The position numbers were made by a program, and so were the translations under genes. From the NCBI RefSeq assembly GCF_003260015.1, contig NZ_QCXS01000003.1, positions 62,001 to 126,000 of the forward strand: a DNA stretch of 64,000 bases. The letters are read 5' to 3'. Below the pieces are notes generated by a model. That model did not search any database, was not told the origin of the DNA, and saw only the letters and a list, made by a program, of their open reading frames with translations. Source of the stretch: Nakamurella deserti (GTDB lineage: Bacteria; Actinomycetota; Actinomycetes; Mycobacteriales; Nakamurellaceae). Position 1 is the first letter of the stretch. Each line of letters begins with the position of its first letter. Shown here piece after piece: positions 10,720-17,880 of this stretch.

Positions 10720-12015
10720 TCAACCGGTGATGTCGAGCCGGGTGCCGAGCCAGTCCATCGACGCCGCGAGGCACTCCCCCCAGGTGATGAAGTCGTGGGC
10801 GCCGGGCACGGTCTGGTACTGCACCTGCATGCCCGCGGCCTTCGCGGCCTCGGACATCGTCTTCGTGGAGGGGCCGTACTCGGTGTCGCTCGCACCCGCC
10901 GCGAACATCCCGGCCGTGTTCGGGAACGTCCGGGTCTTCATGATGTCGGCGGGGTTGATCTTGCGGAAGGCGTCCTCGTCACCGTTGAACAGGGTGTTGA
11001 CCGTGTCCGCCCGGTCGGACAGCGTCGGTTCCAGCTGGCCGGAGAAGAACAGGAACGTCGGGAACTCGTCCGGCGCGTTGGTCGCGAGTTGCAGGGCGCA
11101 GGTGGCCCCGGCGGACAACCCGCCGACGGCCCACCGGTCGGGACGCGGATCGACCTGGAGGTTCGCCCTGATCCAGTCGGGCACGTCCTTGCTGAGGTAG
11201 GTGAAGTCGTTGCCGCCGGCGGCGCTGTCGACGCAGAGCGGGTTGGCGTTGGCGTCCTCGCCCAGCCAGTCGGCCACCACGACCACGGGGGCGATGCCCT
11301 GGTGCGCGGCCGCGTAGGCGTCCATGGTGCCCGCCAGGTTGGGGCCGTCGAACCAGTTCCGGGGTGTTCCGGGCTGGCCGGCGAGCAGGATCAGCACCGG
11401 CAGCAGGGGCCGCGGCGTGGCCGCGTAGGCCGGCGGCAGGTAGATCCAGGCGTCCTGCGCCTGGAAACCCGAGACCGTGCCGGGGATCGGCGACGTGGTC
11501 ACCCTGCCCTTGTCCGCCAGGCCGGACGGCGCGGTCCACACGGAGGTGAGCGGGGCGTCGCCGGACTGCGAGACGGCCGACGTCCCGGTCCCGAGGACGT
11601 CGGACGCGTCCACCTGGTCGGCCAGCGGTTCGCCGAGCAGCGCCGCGAGGGTCGGGTAGTCCCCGAAGGACCGGTTGACCTGGACGGCACCCGCGAGGCC
11701 GACCACCAGCACCCCGACGAAGGCCAGCACCCGGACCCACGCCCGGCCGCGCCGCACCACGGCCAGTGCCAGCGCCACCAGGGTCAACCCGATCCACACG
11801 ACCGCGGTCGGCGGCAGATCGTCGGCGAACGGGTGCCAGACCCCGTCGGTGAACCACACGGCCACCGCCGTCACCGCCGCGGCCGCGAGCACCGCGATCG
11901 GCACCCGGCGCAGCCACCATGAGCGGCCCCGGTCGACCAGCAGCGCGACCAGCGCGAGGATCCCCAGGACCAGGAACAGCACCGGGAACCAACCGCTGAT
12001 GATGGACAGACCCAT
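10720..12015 (-). CDS. Membrane-anchored esterase (putative esterase/mycolyltransferase fold)
   Basis: A 431-residue protein with four N-terminal transmembrane segments (about 8-27, 38-55, 71-87 and 95-112) and an extracytoplasmic alpha/beta-hydrolase domain of the Esterase D/antigen-85-like superfamily. The nucleophile is Ser301 in GGLSAGATC. A late Asp (GASDTEYG) and the final His in PGAHDFITW probably complete the triad. Corynebacterial and mycobacterial relatives act on envelope esters, but mycolyltransfer cannot be claimed here. I chose the ATG at 12015 because MGLSIISGWFPVL begins the first helix. The open frame upstream to 12723 runs through a simple-sequence tract and is not coding. 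Confidence 0.82.
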   Translation of the reverse strand: MGLSIISGWFPVLFLVLGILALVALLVDRGRSWWLRRVPIAVLAAAAVTAVAVWFTDGVWHPFADDLPPTAVVWIGLTLVALALAVVRRGRAWVRVLAFVGVLVVGLAGAVQVNRSFGDYPTLAALLGEPLADQVDASDVLGTGTSAVSQSGDAPLTSVWTAPSGLADKGRVTTSPIPGTVSGFQAQDAWIYLPPAYAATPRPLLPVLILLAGQPGTPRNWFDGPNLAGTMDAYAAAHQGIAPVVVVADWLGEDANANPLCVDSAAGGNDFTYLSKDVPDWIRANLQVDPRPDRWAVGGLSAGATCALQLATNAPDEFPTFLFFSGQLEPTLSDRADTVNTLFNGDEDAFRKINPADIMKTRTFPNTAGMFAAGASDTEYGPSTKTMSEAAKAAGMQVQYQTVPGAHDFITWGECLAASMDWLGTRLDITG

Positions 12016-12229
12016 GCGTCGATTCCCGACCGCGGCGCCGCCGCTTGCCCCGTCCCGGGCTGCTCCCGGGAGTTCCCGGTCATTGTGGGCCACCGCGGGC
12101 GCTGCGGACATGGACCCCGGTCGAGAAGACGCGGACACCCACCCGACCGGACCAGCCCAACCCCCCGTGGGTGCGATCGTTTCACCCGTCACGCCGAATG
12201 GTCCGTCCTGGCCGCCGGTCCGACGGCGT

Positions 12230-12700
12230 AGCAGTGACGCTCGCGGCGGGCGGACCGGGCGGAGGCGGCGCCGACAGCGGCGCCCACGGCGGGCGGACCG
12301 GGCGGCAGAGGCACCGGCAGCGACGCAGCGGGCGGACCGGGCGGACCGGGCGGCAGAGGCGGACTGGGCGGCAGAGGCTACGCCGGCAGCGACACAGGCG
12401 GGCGGGCGGACCGGGCGGCAGAGGCACCGGCAGCGACGCAGCGGGCGAACCGGGCGGACCGGGCGGACCGGGCGGACCGGGCGGACCGGGCGGCAGATGC
12501 TACGCCGGCAGCGACACAGGCGGGCGGGCGGCAGAGGCGCCGGCAGCAACGCGCAGCGGGCGAACCGGCCGCGGAGGCGCCGGCAGCGGGCGGCGGAGGC
12601 GTGGCAGCGACACGCGCGGGCGGGCGGACCCGGCGGCAGAGGCGCCGGCAGCAACGCGCAGCCGGCGAACCGGGCGGCGGAGGCGCCGGCCGCGTCCGCT
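12230..12700. repeat. Degenerate GGCGGACCG/GGCGGCAGAGGC satellite
   Basis: About 470 bp are built from 9-bp GGCGGACCG units (up to five in a row near 12447-12491) mixed with a longer module, GGCGGCAGAGGC-x-CCGGCAGC-x-AC. In one plus-strand frame the pieces read as Gly-rich peptides (GGPGGRGTGSDAAGEPGG), but the frame shifts between modules and there is no credible start. The whole gene-free stretch 12016-12826 is otherwise unremarkable GC-rich DNA. Confidence 0.8.
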
Positions 12701-12826
12701 CTGCCGGGCGCCGGATCTCGCATGTGGGAGGAGTTCCGCCGACCCGCAACGGCCGGCGCCGCCCGGCGTCACCCACGGGCCACCGCCCCGGCCGGGCGTG
12801 TCGAGATCGGCGTTAGGCTCCCGGCC

Positions 12827-12859
12827 ATGTCGACCCTCCGAGCCCCCGGCGTCCGCTGA
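12827..12859 (+). CDS. Possible 10-codon leader peptide overlapping ybaK
   Basis: ATG at 12827 opens a 10-codon frame (MSTLRAPGVR) whose TGA (12857-12859) overlaps the ybaK ATG by one base. TAGGCT at 12814-12819 lies exactly 7 nt before this ATG, so a leaderless transcript would start at the mini-ORF. Translation through it could couple to ybaK. The peptide itself shows no known function. Confidence 0.4.
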   Translation: MSTLRAPGVR

Positions 12860-13341
12860 TGGCCGCCGCCCCGACGCCCGCGATCGCCGCGCTGGTGCGT
12901 GCCGGCGTCCCGCACACCCTGCACCCGTACCACCACGACCCGCGGTCGACCGCCTTCGGCGACGAGGTGGTCGCGGCGTTGTCGCTGGATCCGTTCCGGG
13001 TGTTCAAGACGCTCGTCGCCCAGGTCGACCAGGTGCTGGTCGTGGGCGTCGTACCGGTGGGTGCGCAACTCGACCTGAAGGCGCTCGCGGCCGCCGCCGG
13101 CGGCAAGAAGGCGGCGATGGCCGCGGTCGCCGCCGCCGAGCGGTCCAGCGGGTACGTGGCCGGCGGCATCTCACCGATCGGTCAGCGCAAGCGGCTGACC
13201 ACGGTCATCGACGCCTCGGCGGAGACGTTCCCGACGGTGTTCGTCAGCGCCGGGAAGCGGGGTCTGCAGGTCGAGCTGGCGCCGGCGGACCTGCGGGCCG
13301 TCACCGACGGCCGGTTCGCCCGCATCGCCACCGGCGAGTAG
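12859..13341 (+). CDS. ybaK: YbaK/ProX-type Cys-tRNA(Pro) deacylase
   Basis: Trans-editing enzyme of the YbaK family, 160 residues, which hydrolyses Cys-tRNA(Pro) made by error by prolyl-tRNA synthetase. Conserved features are FRVFKTLVAQVD (about 47-58), with the catalytic-pocket Lys in FKTL, and GYVAGGISPIGQRKRL (about 98-113), which carries the family GG-SP-G signature. The start at 12859 overlaps the stop of a putative leader peptide. The stop abuts the convergent SRAP gene with no spacer. The same pair of neighbours, ybaK and SRAP-aroA, occurs in mycobacteria. Confidence 0.92.
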   Translation: MAAAPTPAIAALVRAGVPHTLHPYHHDPRSTAFGDEVVAALSLDPFRVFKTLVAQVDQVLVVGVVPVGAQLDLKALAAAAGGKKAAMAAVAAAERSSGYVAGGISPIGQRKRLTTVIDASAETFPTVFVSAGKRGLQVELAPADLRAVTDGRFARIATGE

Positions 13342-14097
13342 TCAGAATCGCATCTCCAGCTGCACGGGTTCGGCGGCCGGCGCCGCCGCCGGCGCGACGA
13401 GCTCCGGACCGTCGTTGCGGACGCTGTTCACCGCGGTCGAGACGATCCGGGGTTCCAGCTGCGGGACCGGCATCGCGGCCAGCAGCTCACTGGCCACCGC
13501 CGCATCGCCGGCAGTGCAGTCCAACCAGGCGTCCCGTAGCTCGGACGGGACGAGAACCGGGCAACGGTCGTGGATCTCGCCGAGGGTGTCGGTGGCCTGC
13601 TGGGTGATGACGGTGCACGTCCACAACCACCGGGCGGGATCGTCGTCGGCCTTCTCGGGGTCACGCCACAGCTCGTACAGGCCGGCGAAGGCCAGCATGG
13701 CGTCGTCCGGGGCGTGCAGGAAGTACGGCACCTTGCCCTCGTCGGTCGTGCGCCACTCGTAGTAGCCGTCGGCCGGGAGCAGGCAGCGGCGCGCCGCGGC
13801 GGCTTTGCGGAACGCCGGCTTCTCCACGACCGTCTCGCGCCGGGCGTTGATCATCCGGGCGCCACCCTTGGCGTCCTTGGACCAGCTCGGCACCAGTCCC
13901 CAGCGCAGCGTCCGCAGCTGCCGGACCGCGGCGGCGTCGTCGGCCGCTTCCCGGGGTGGGCGTTGCAGCACGGCGCGCACCGGATCGGTCGGGGCGATGT
14001 TCCAGGAGGGCTCGAGGTCGTCGTCGACCACCTCGTCGACGCCGAAGAGCCCGTAGAGGTTCGCGGTGGATGCCGAGTTCGCGTAACGACCGCACAT
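13342..14097 (-). CDS. yedK: SRAP-domain abasic-site crosslinking protein (YedK/HMCES)
   Basis: SOS response-associated peptidase family, 251 residues. These proteins form a stable thiazolidine crosslink with abasic sites in single-stranded DNA to shield them during replication. Cys2 follows the initiator Met (MCGRYANS) and becomes the reactive N-terminal residue. [26 protein letters not shown] (catalytic Glu) and EIHDRCPV (catalytic His) are all present. The last 30 residues are Ala/Pro-rich. The ATG at 14097 has GACAAT exactly 7 nt upstream. It is divergent from aroA with back-to-back promoters in 70 bp. Confidence 0.93.
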   Translation of the reverse strand: MCGRYANSASTANLYGLFGVDEVVDDDLEPSWNIAPTDPVRAVLQRPPREAADDAAAVRQLRTLRWGLVPSWSKDAKGGARMINARRETVVEKPAFRKAAAARRCLLPADGYYEWRTTDEGKVPYFLHAPDDAMLAFAGLYELWRDPEKADDDPARWLWTCTVITQQATDTLGEIHDRCPVLVPSELRDAWLDCTAGDAAVASELLAAMPVPQLEPRIVSTAVNSVRNDGPELVAPAAAPAAEPVQLEMRF

Positions 14098-14167
14098 GCG
14101 CTCGATTGTCCCCCGCCGCCGCGACCGGTGCGGGCCCGGGCCGGAGTCGTGCGGGATCATGGACGGC
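14098..14167. promoter_or_regulatory. Back-to-back leaderless promoters of SRAP and aroA
   Basis: Minus strand: GACAAT (14110-14105) then 7 nt and ATG 14097. Plus strand: GATCAT (14155-14160) then 7 nt and ATG 14168. Both starts are at the expected distance for leaderless transcripts, within a 70-bp divergent region. Confidence 0.5.
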
Positions 14168-15463
14168 ATGACCGGCGCACCCGACACCCTCCTGCACGGC
14201 TGGCCCGCACCGGTGGCGACCGGCCCGGTCACCGGCACCGTCGCCGTCCCGGGGTCCAAGTCGCTGACCAACCGGGCGTTGATCCTCGCGGCGCAGGCGA
14301 CCGGGCCGAGCACGCTGGTGGCGCCGCTGCGGTCGCGCGACAGCGCCCTGATGGCCGCCGGGCTGCGCTCGCTCGGGGTCGGTGTCGCCGACGGCGCCGG
14401 CGACTGGACGGTGACGCCGGGACCGTTGCGCGGCCCCGCGGACATCGACTGCGGCCTGGCCGGGACGGTGATGCGCTTCCTCCCGCCACTGGCCGCCACC
14501 GCCGACGGCGAGCTGCGGTTCGACGGCGACCCGCACGCCCGGACCCGGCCGATGGGCACCGTGCTGGGCGCCCTCCGTGGCCTGGGTGCCCGCATCGACG
14601 GGGACGCGCTGCCGTTCACGCTGCACGGCACCGGGTCGCTCCGCGGTGGGACGGTGGTGATCGACGCGGCCGGCTCCTCGCAGTTCGTGTCCGGCCTGCT
14701 GCTGTCCGGGGCAAGCTTCACCGACGGCGTCACGGTCGTGCACGACGGCACGCCGGTGCCCTCGATGCCGCACATCGAGATGACGGTGCAGGCGTTGCGG
14801 GCGGTGGGTGTGGAGGTCGACGACTCCGAGGCGAACCGCTGGCGGGTCCTCCCCGGACCGGTCGCGCCGTGGACCGAACCCATCGAGCCCGATCTGTCCA
14901 ACGCCACGCCGTTCCTGGCCGCGGCCGCGGTCACCGGTGGCACCGTGACGATCCCGCACTGGCCGGCCGAGACCACCCAGGCCGGCGCCGAGATCCGGGA
15001 CATCCTCACCCGGATGGGCTGCACGGTGACGCTGGACGGCACCGACCTCACCGTCACCGGACCGGACCGGCTGACCGGGATCGACGTCGACCTGCACGAC
15101 GTGAGCGAGCTGACCCCGACCGTCGCCGCCCTCGCCGCCCTCGCCGACGGCCCCAGCCACCTGCGCGGCATCGCGCACATCCGCGGTCACGAGACCGACC
15201 GGATCTCCGCACTGGCCGCCGATCTCGCCGGACTCGGCGCGGAGGTCGTCGAGGACCACGACGCGCTGCACCTCACCGGCAACGTCGGTCACGGCGGCCC
15301 CTGGCGCGCGTACGCCGATCACCGGATGGCCACCGCCGGCGCCATCGTGGGCCTGCGCGTCCCCGGCGTCGTGGTGGACGACATCGCCTGCACCGCCAAG
15401 ACGCTGCCCGATTTCGCGGTGATGTGGGACGACCTGCTCGCCGGCCGAGCGGGCCGGCGATGA
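14168..15463 (+). CDS. aroA: 3-phosphoshikimate 1-carboxyvinyltransferase (EPSP synthase)
   Basis: Sixth step of the shikimate pathway: joins phosphoenolpyruvate to shikimate-3-phosphate. Length is 431 residues, close to mycobacterial Aro[16 protein letters not shown] (about 28-42) binds shikimate-3-phosphate and [15 protein letters not shown] (about 95-109) carries the PEP-site Gly. [12 protein letters not shown] and [11 protein letters not shown] (about 340) complete the two-domain inside-out barrel. I prefer the ATG at 14168, which begins [12 protein letters not shown] and has a -10 hexamer 7 nt away. The stop overlaps the rsgA start (ATGA). The other aro genes here (aroB, aroK, aroC) lie 44 kb away. 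Confidence 0.96.
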   Translation: MTGAPDTLLHGWPAPVATGPVTGTVAVPGSKSLTNRALILAAQATGPSTLVAPLRSRDSALMAAGLRSLGVGVADGAGDWTVTPGPLRGPADIDCGLAGTVMRFLPPLAATADGELRFDGDPHARTRPMGTVLGALRGLGARIDGDALPFTLHGTGSLRGGTVVIDAAGSSQFVSGLLLSGASFTDGVTVVHDGTPVPSMPHIEMTVQALRAVGVEVDDSEANRWRVLPGPVAPWTEPIEPDLSNATPFLAAAAVTGGTVTIPHWPAETTQAGAEIRDILTRMGCTVTLDGTDLTVTGPDRLTGIDVDLHDVSELTPTVAALAALADGPSHLRGIAHIRGHETDRISALAADLAGLGAEVVEDHDALHLTGNVGHGGPWRAYADHRMATAGAIVGLRVPGVVVDDIACTAKTLPDFAVMWDDLLAGRAGRR

Positions 15464-16515
15464 GCACCCTGGGTGAGCGCTGGGACAACGACGACGTCCG
15501 GGTCCGGCCCGGTCGCAGTTCCCGGCCCCGGACGAAGACCCGCCCCGGTCACACCGACGCCGTCCGCGGCACCGTCCTGACGGTGGACCGGGGCCGCTAC
15601 GGCGTGCTGGTGGCGGAGGACACGAAGCGTGAGCGGGTGGTGGTGACGATGCGGGCCCGCGAGCTCGGACGTCGCGGCGTGGCCGTCGGTGACCGCGTCG
15701 ACGTGGTGGGCGACATCTCCGGCGACCCCGACACCCTCGCCCGCATCGTCCGGATCGCCGACCGGTCGTCGGTGCTGCGGCGCAGCGCGGACGACGTCGA
15801 CACCGCCGAGCGGATCGTCGTCGCCAACGCCGACCAGCTCGTGATCGTGTGCGCCCTGGTCGACCCGGTCCCCCGCCCGGGCTTCATCGACCGCTGCCTG
15901 GTCGCGGCCTACGCCGGCAACCTCGACCCCGTCCTGGTGCTCACCAAGGCCGACCTCGCCGATCCCGCGGACCTCGTCGCCGCCTACGCCGGGCTGCGAC
16001 TGACCGTCGTCGCGACTTCGCGGCCGGGTGGCAAGGGCAGCGACATCGTCGGGTTGCCCGCCCTGCGGGACCTGCTGACCGACCGCACCTCCGTGCTCTT
16101 CGGGCACTCCGGCGTCGGCAAGTCGACACTGGTCAACGCGCTGGTGCCGGACGCCCACCGCGCGACCGGGCTGGTGACCGCGGTCGGCAAGGGTCGGCAC
16201 ACGTCGAGCTCGGCGCTGGCTCTGCGGTTGCCCGACGGCGGCTGGGTGGTCGACACCCCCGGGGTGCGCTCGTTCGGGCTGGCCCACGTCACCGCGGACG
16301 ACCTGCTGCTGGCCTTCGACGACCTGTTGGAGGCCACGGCCGCGTGCCCGCCCGGGTGCTCGCACCTCGGCCCGCCGACGGTGCTCGACTGCGCGCTCGA
16401 CGTCCTGGTGGCCGACGGCGGCGCGACGCCCGAGCGGTTGGCGTCGTTCCGGCGGCTGCTGCGGTCGCTGGCCGGCGAGGACCTCGAGACCGCGCCCGAC
16501 GAGGACACCGACTGA
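15460..16515 (+). CDS. rsgA: Ribosome small-subunit GTPase RsgA
   Basis: Circularly permuted GTPase that checks late 30S assembly, 351 residues. An OB-fold domain comes first (about 35-110). The G4 motif TKAD follows near residue 168, before the P loop GHSGVGKST (about 217) and the G3 DTPG (about 265), which is the diagnostic permuted order. A C-terminal zinc knuckle is suggested by [16 protein letters not shown], whose Cys/His spacing is looser than in E. coli. The first 30 residues are Arg-rich. The start ATG overlaps the aroA stop, so the two are co-translated as in mycobacteria. A divergence of function is not indicated. Confidence 0.95.
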   Translation: MSTLGERWDNDDVRVRPGRSSRPRTKTRPGHTDAVRGTVLTVDRGRYGVLVAEDTKRERVVVTMRARELGRRGVAVGDRVDVVGDISGDPDTLARIVRIADRSSVLRRSADDVDTAERIVVANADQLVIVCALVDPVPRPGFIDRCLVAAYAGNLDPVLVLTKADLADPADLVAAYAGLRLTVVATSRPGGKGSDIVGLPALRDLLTDRTSVLFGHSGVGKSTLVNALVPDAHRATGLVTAVGKGRHTSSSALALRLPDGGWVVDTPGVRSFGLAHVTADDLLLAFDDLLEATAACPPGCSHLGPPTVLDCALDVLVADGGATPERLASFRRLLRSLAGEDLETAPDEDTD

Positions 16516-16588
16516 CGCTGCGCATCCATGCGCGCGCATCATCCAGCTCGGTCACCGAATGTGAGCGGGGTCACCGATCCGCAGGTAG

Positions 16589-16649
16589 TTGAAGCTTCAC
16601 AAACTGGGGCCGGACGGAATAAGCTCGGACCCAAGTTGTTGAACGCTCA
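16589..16649 (+). promoter_or_regulatory. Paired operator-like sites upstream of yceI
   Basis: TTGAAGCTTCA (16589-16599) contains a perfect palindrome. A related TTGAACGCTCA lies at 16639-16649, exactly 50 bp downstream. The second site overlaps an AT-rich patch (CATATAA). TTGAAGCTTCAA-type palindromes are typical of MarR-family operators near yceI genes; no marR is visible here. Confidence 0.5.
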
Positions 16650-16682
16650 TATAACCGGGTACCACCTACCGAAAGGCTCGTC

Positions 16683-17237
16683 ATGACCACCGCGATCGCC
16701 AACCTCTCCGCAGGCACCTGGGCCGGGGACGCCGTCCACTCCGACATCGCCCTGCGCGTCCGTCACATGGCCGTCGGCAAGGTGAAGGGCACCTTCGAGC
16801 TGACCTCGGCCGAGCTCGTCGTTCCCGAGTCGGGCATCGAGGGCGCCAGCGTCACCGCCGTCATCGACGCCACCTCGGTCAACACCAAGAACGCCGACCG
16901 CGACGCCCACGTGCGCTCCGGCGACTTCCTGGACACCGACACGCACTCGACCATCACCTTCGTCTCCACCGCGGTCGAGGACTTCGACGGCGAGAACTTC
17001 AAGCTCGTCGGCGACCTGACCCTGCACGGCGTCACCAAGTCGGTCGTCCTGGACGCCGAGTTCGCCGGCGAGACGGTCGACGCCTACGGCGCCACGCGCA
17101 CCGGCTTCACCGCGCACACCACCATCAACCGCAACGACTTCGGCGTGACCATCGACCTGGCGTGGGGCGCCGGCAACAAGGTCGTCGGCGACAAGATCGA
17201 GATCGCCATCGAGATCGAGTTCACCAAGAACGCCTGA
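16683..17237 (+). CDS. YceI family protein
   Basis: YceI-like lipocalin-fold protein of 184 residues that would hold a long isoprenoid or fatty chain in its barrel. GTWAGDAVHSDIALRVRHMAVGKVKGTF (12-39) is the family opening, here with SDIALRV in place of the usual SxVxFSV. VRSGDFLDTDTHSTITFVST and LVGDLTLHGVTKSVVLDAEF are also typical. No signal peptide is present, so it is cytosolic. AAAGG precedes the ATG. Two operator-like sites lie upstream and a hairpin follows, so it is probably a single-gene transcript. Confidence 0.92.
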   Translation: MTTAIANLSAGTWAGDAVHSDIALRVRHMAVGKVKGTFELTSAELVVPESGIEGASVTAVIDATSVNTKNADRDAHVRSGDFLDTDTHSTITFVSTAVEDFDGENFKLVGDLTLHGVTKSVVLDAEFAGETVDAYGATRTGFTAHTTINRNDFGVTIDLAWGAGNKVVGDKIEIAIEIEFTKNA

Positions 17238-17275
17238 TCCGTCTGCGGCCCGCCCCGACCGGGCCCCGGCGGCGA

Positions 17276-17305
17276 AGAGCCCGTCACCTCACGGTGGCGG
17301 GCTCT
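17276..17305. terminator. Terminator between yceI and the convergent gene
   Basis: A 13-bp stem with one wobble pair (17276-17288 with 17293-17305) and a TCAC loop. It lies between two convergent genes and can serve both. Confidence 0.7.
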
Positions 17306-17358
17306 GCGTCGTTCCGGGGCTTCTCGCGGTCGCCGCGCCGGATCCGGTGCGGGAGCGG

Positions 17359-17880
17359 TCAGTTCGCCGGGTCGAGACCCAGTTCCTGCAACAGGTAGAC
17401 GATCTCGCCCGGCGCGTACCAGGCGAGCTCGAAGTCCTCGGCCGAGCCGACGACGAATTCCGCGTCGAGGTCGCCGAGGTCGGCCGCGTCCACCGCGGCC
17501 GCGGCAGCGGCCACCGCGTCGGCGGCGTCGGCGCCGTCCAGATGGACGGCCGCGACCGCGCGCCACGGGATCGGCGCGCCGAGGGTGACGACCGAGCGGT
17601 CGAGGTCCTCACGCTCCCGCACCTCGCCGTCCACGTCCGCGGCGATCACCACCCGCAGCGACGGGGTGTCCTCGCCCTGGGCGCCGATGAGGCGCAGCGA
17701 CGCCCGGGCCGCGTCGACCATCGCCAGGTACTCCAACTCCTCGGTGTCGGCGCCGGGGGCGGAACGGGTCAGCTCACGGGTGACCGCGAAGGCGGTCCCG
17801 CGCAGCGGACCGACCTCCTGGTCGCGCACCGCCGCCGCCAGACCTCTCAGGGTGGTGGGGACGTACACGCGCACGCTCAT
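17359..17880 (-). CDS. Conserved actinobacterial protein of the DUF6912 (Rv3231c) type
   Basis: A 173-residue acidic protein that starts SVRVYVPTTLRGLAAAV and carries GTAFAVTREL and EYLAMVDAARASLRL. This pattern matches the uncharacterised mycobacterial protein Rv3231c. It has no signal peptide, membrane segment or catalytic motif that I recognise. The ATG overlaps the stop of the upstream wax-ester synthase gene (ATGA at 17880-17877), so the two are co-translated. No biochemical function is known for the family and none is proposed. Confidence 0.82.
   Translation of the reverse strand: MSVRVYVPTTLRGLAAAVRDQEVGPLRGTAFAVTRELTRSAPGADTEELEYLAMVDAARASLRLIGAQGEDTPSLRVVIAADVDGEVREREDLDRSVVTLGAPIPWRAVAAVHLDGADAADAVAAAAAAVDAADLGDLDAEFVVGSAEDFELAWYAPGEIVYLLQELGLDPAN

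Noticed and set aside
12045-13607. Large Gly/Arg-rich protein on the plus strand
   Set aside because: It spans the satellite and then runs out of frame through ybaK. It has no ribosome binding site, and its codon use is that of a shadow frame.
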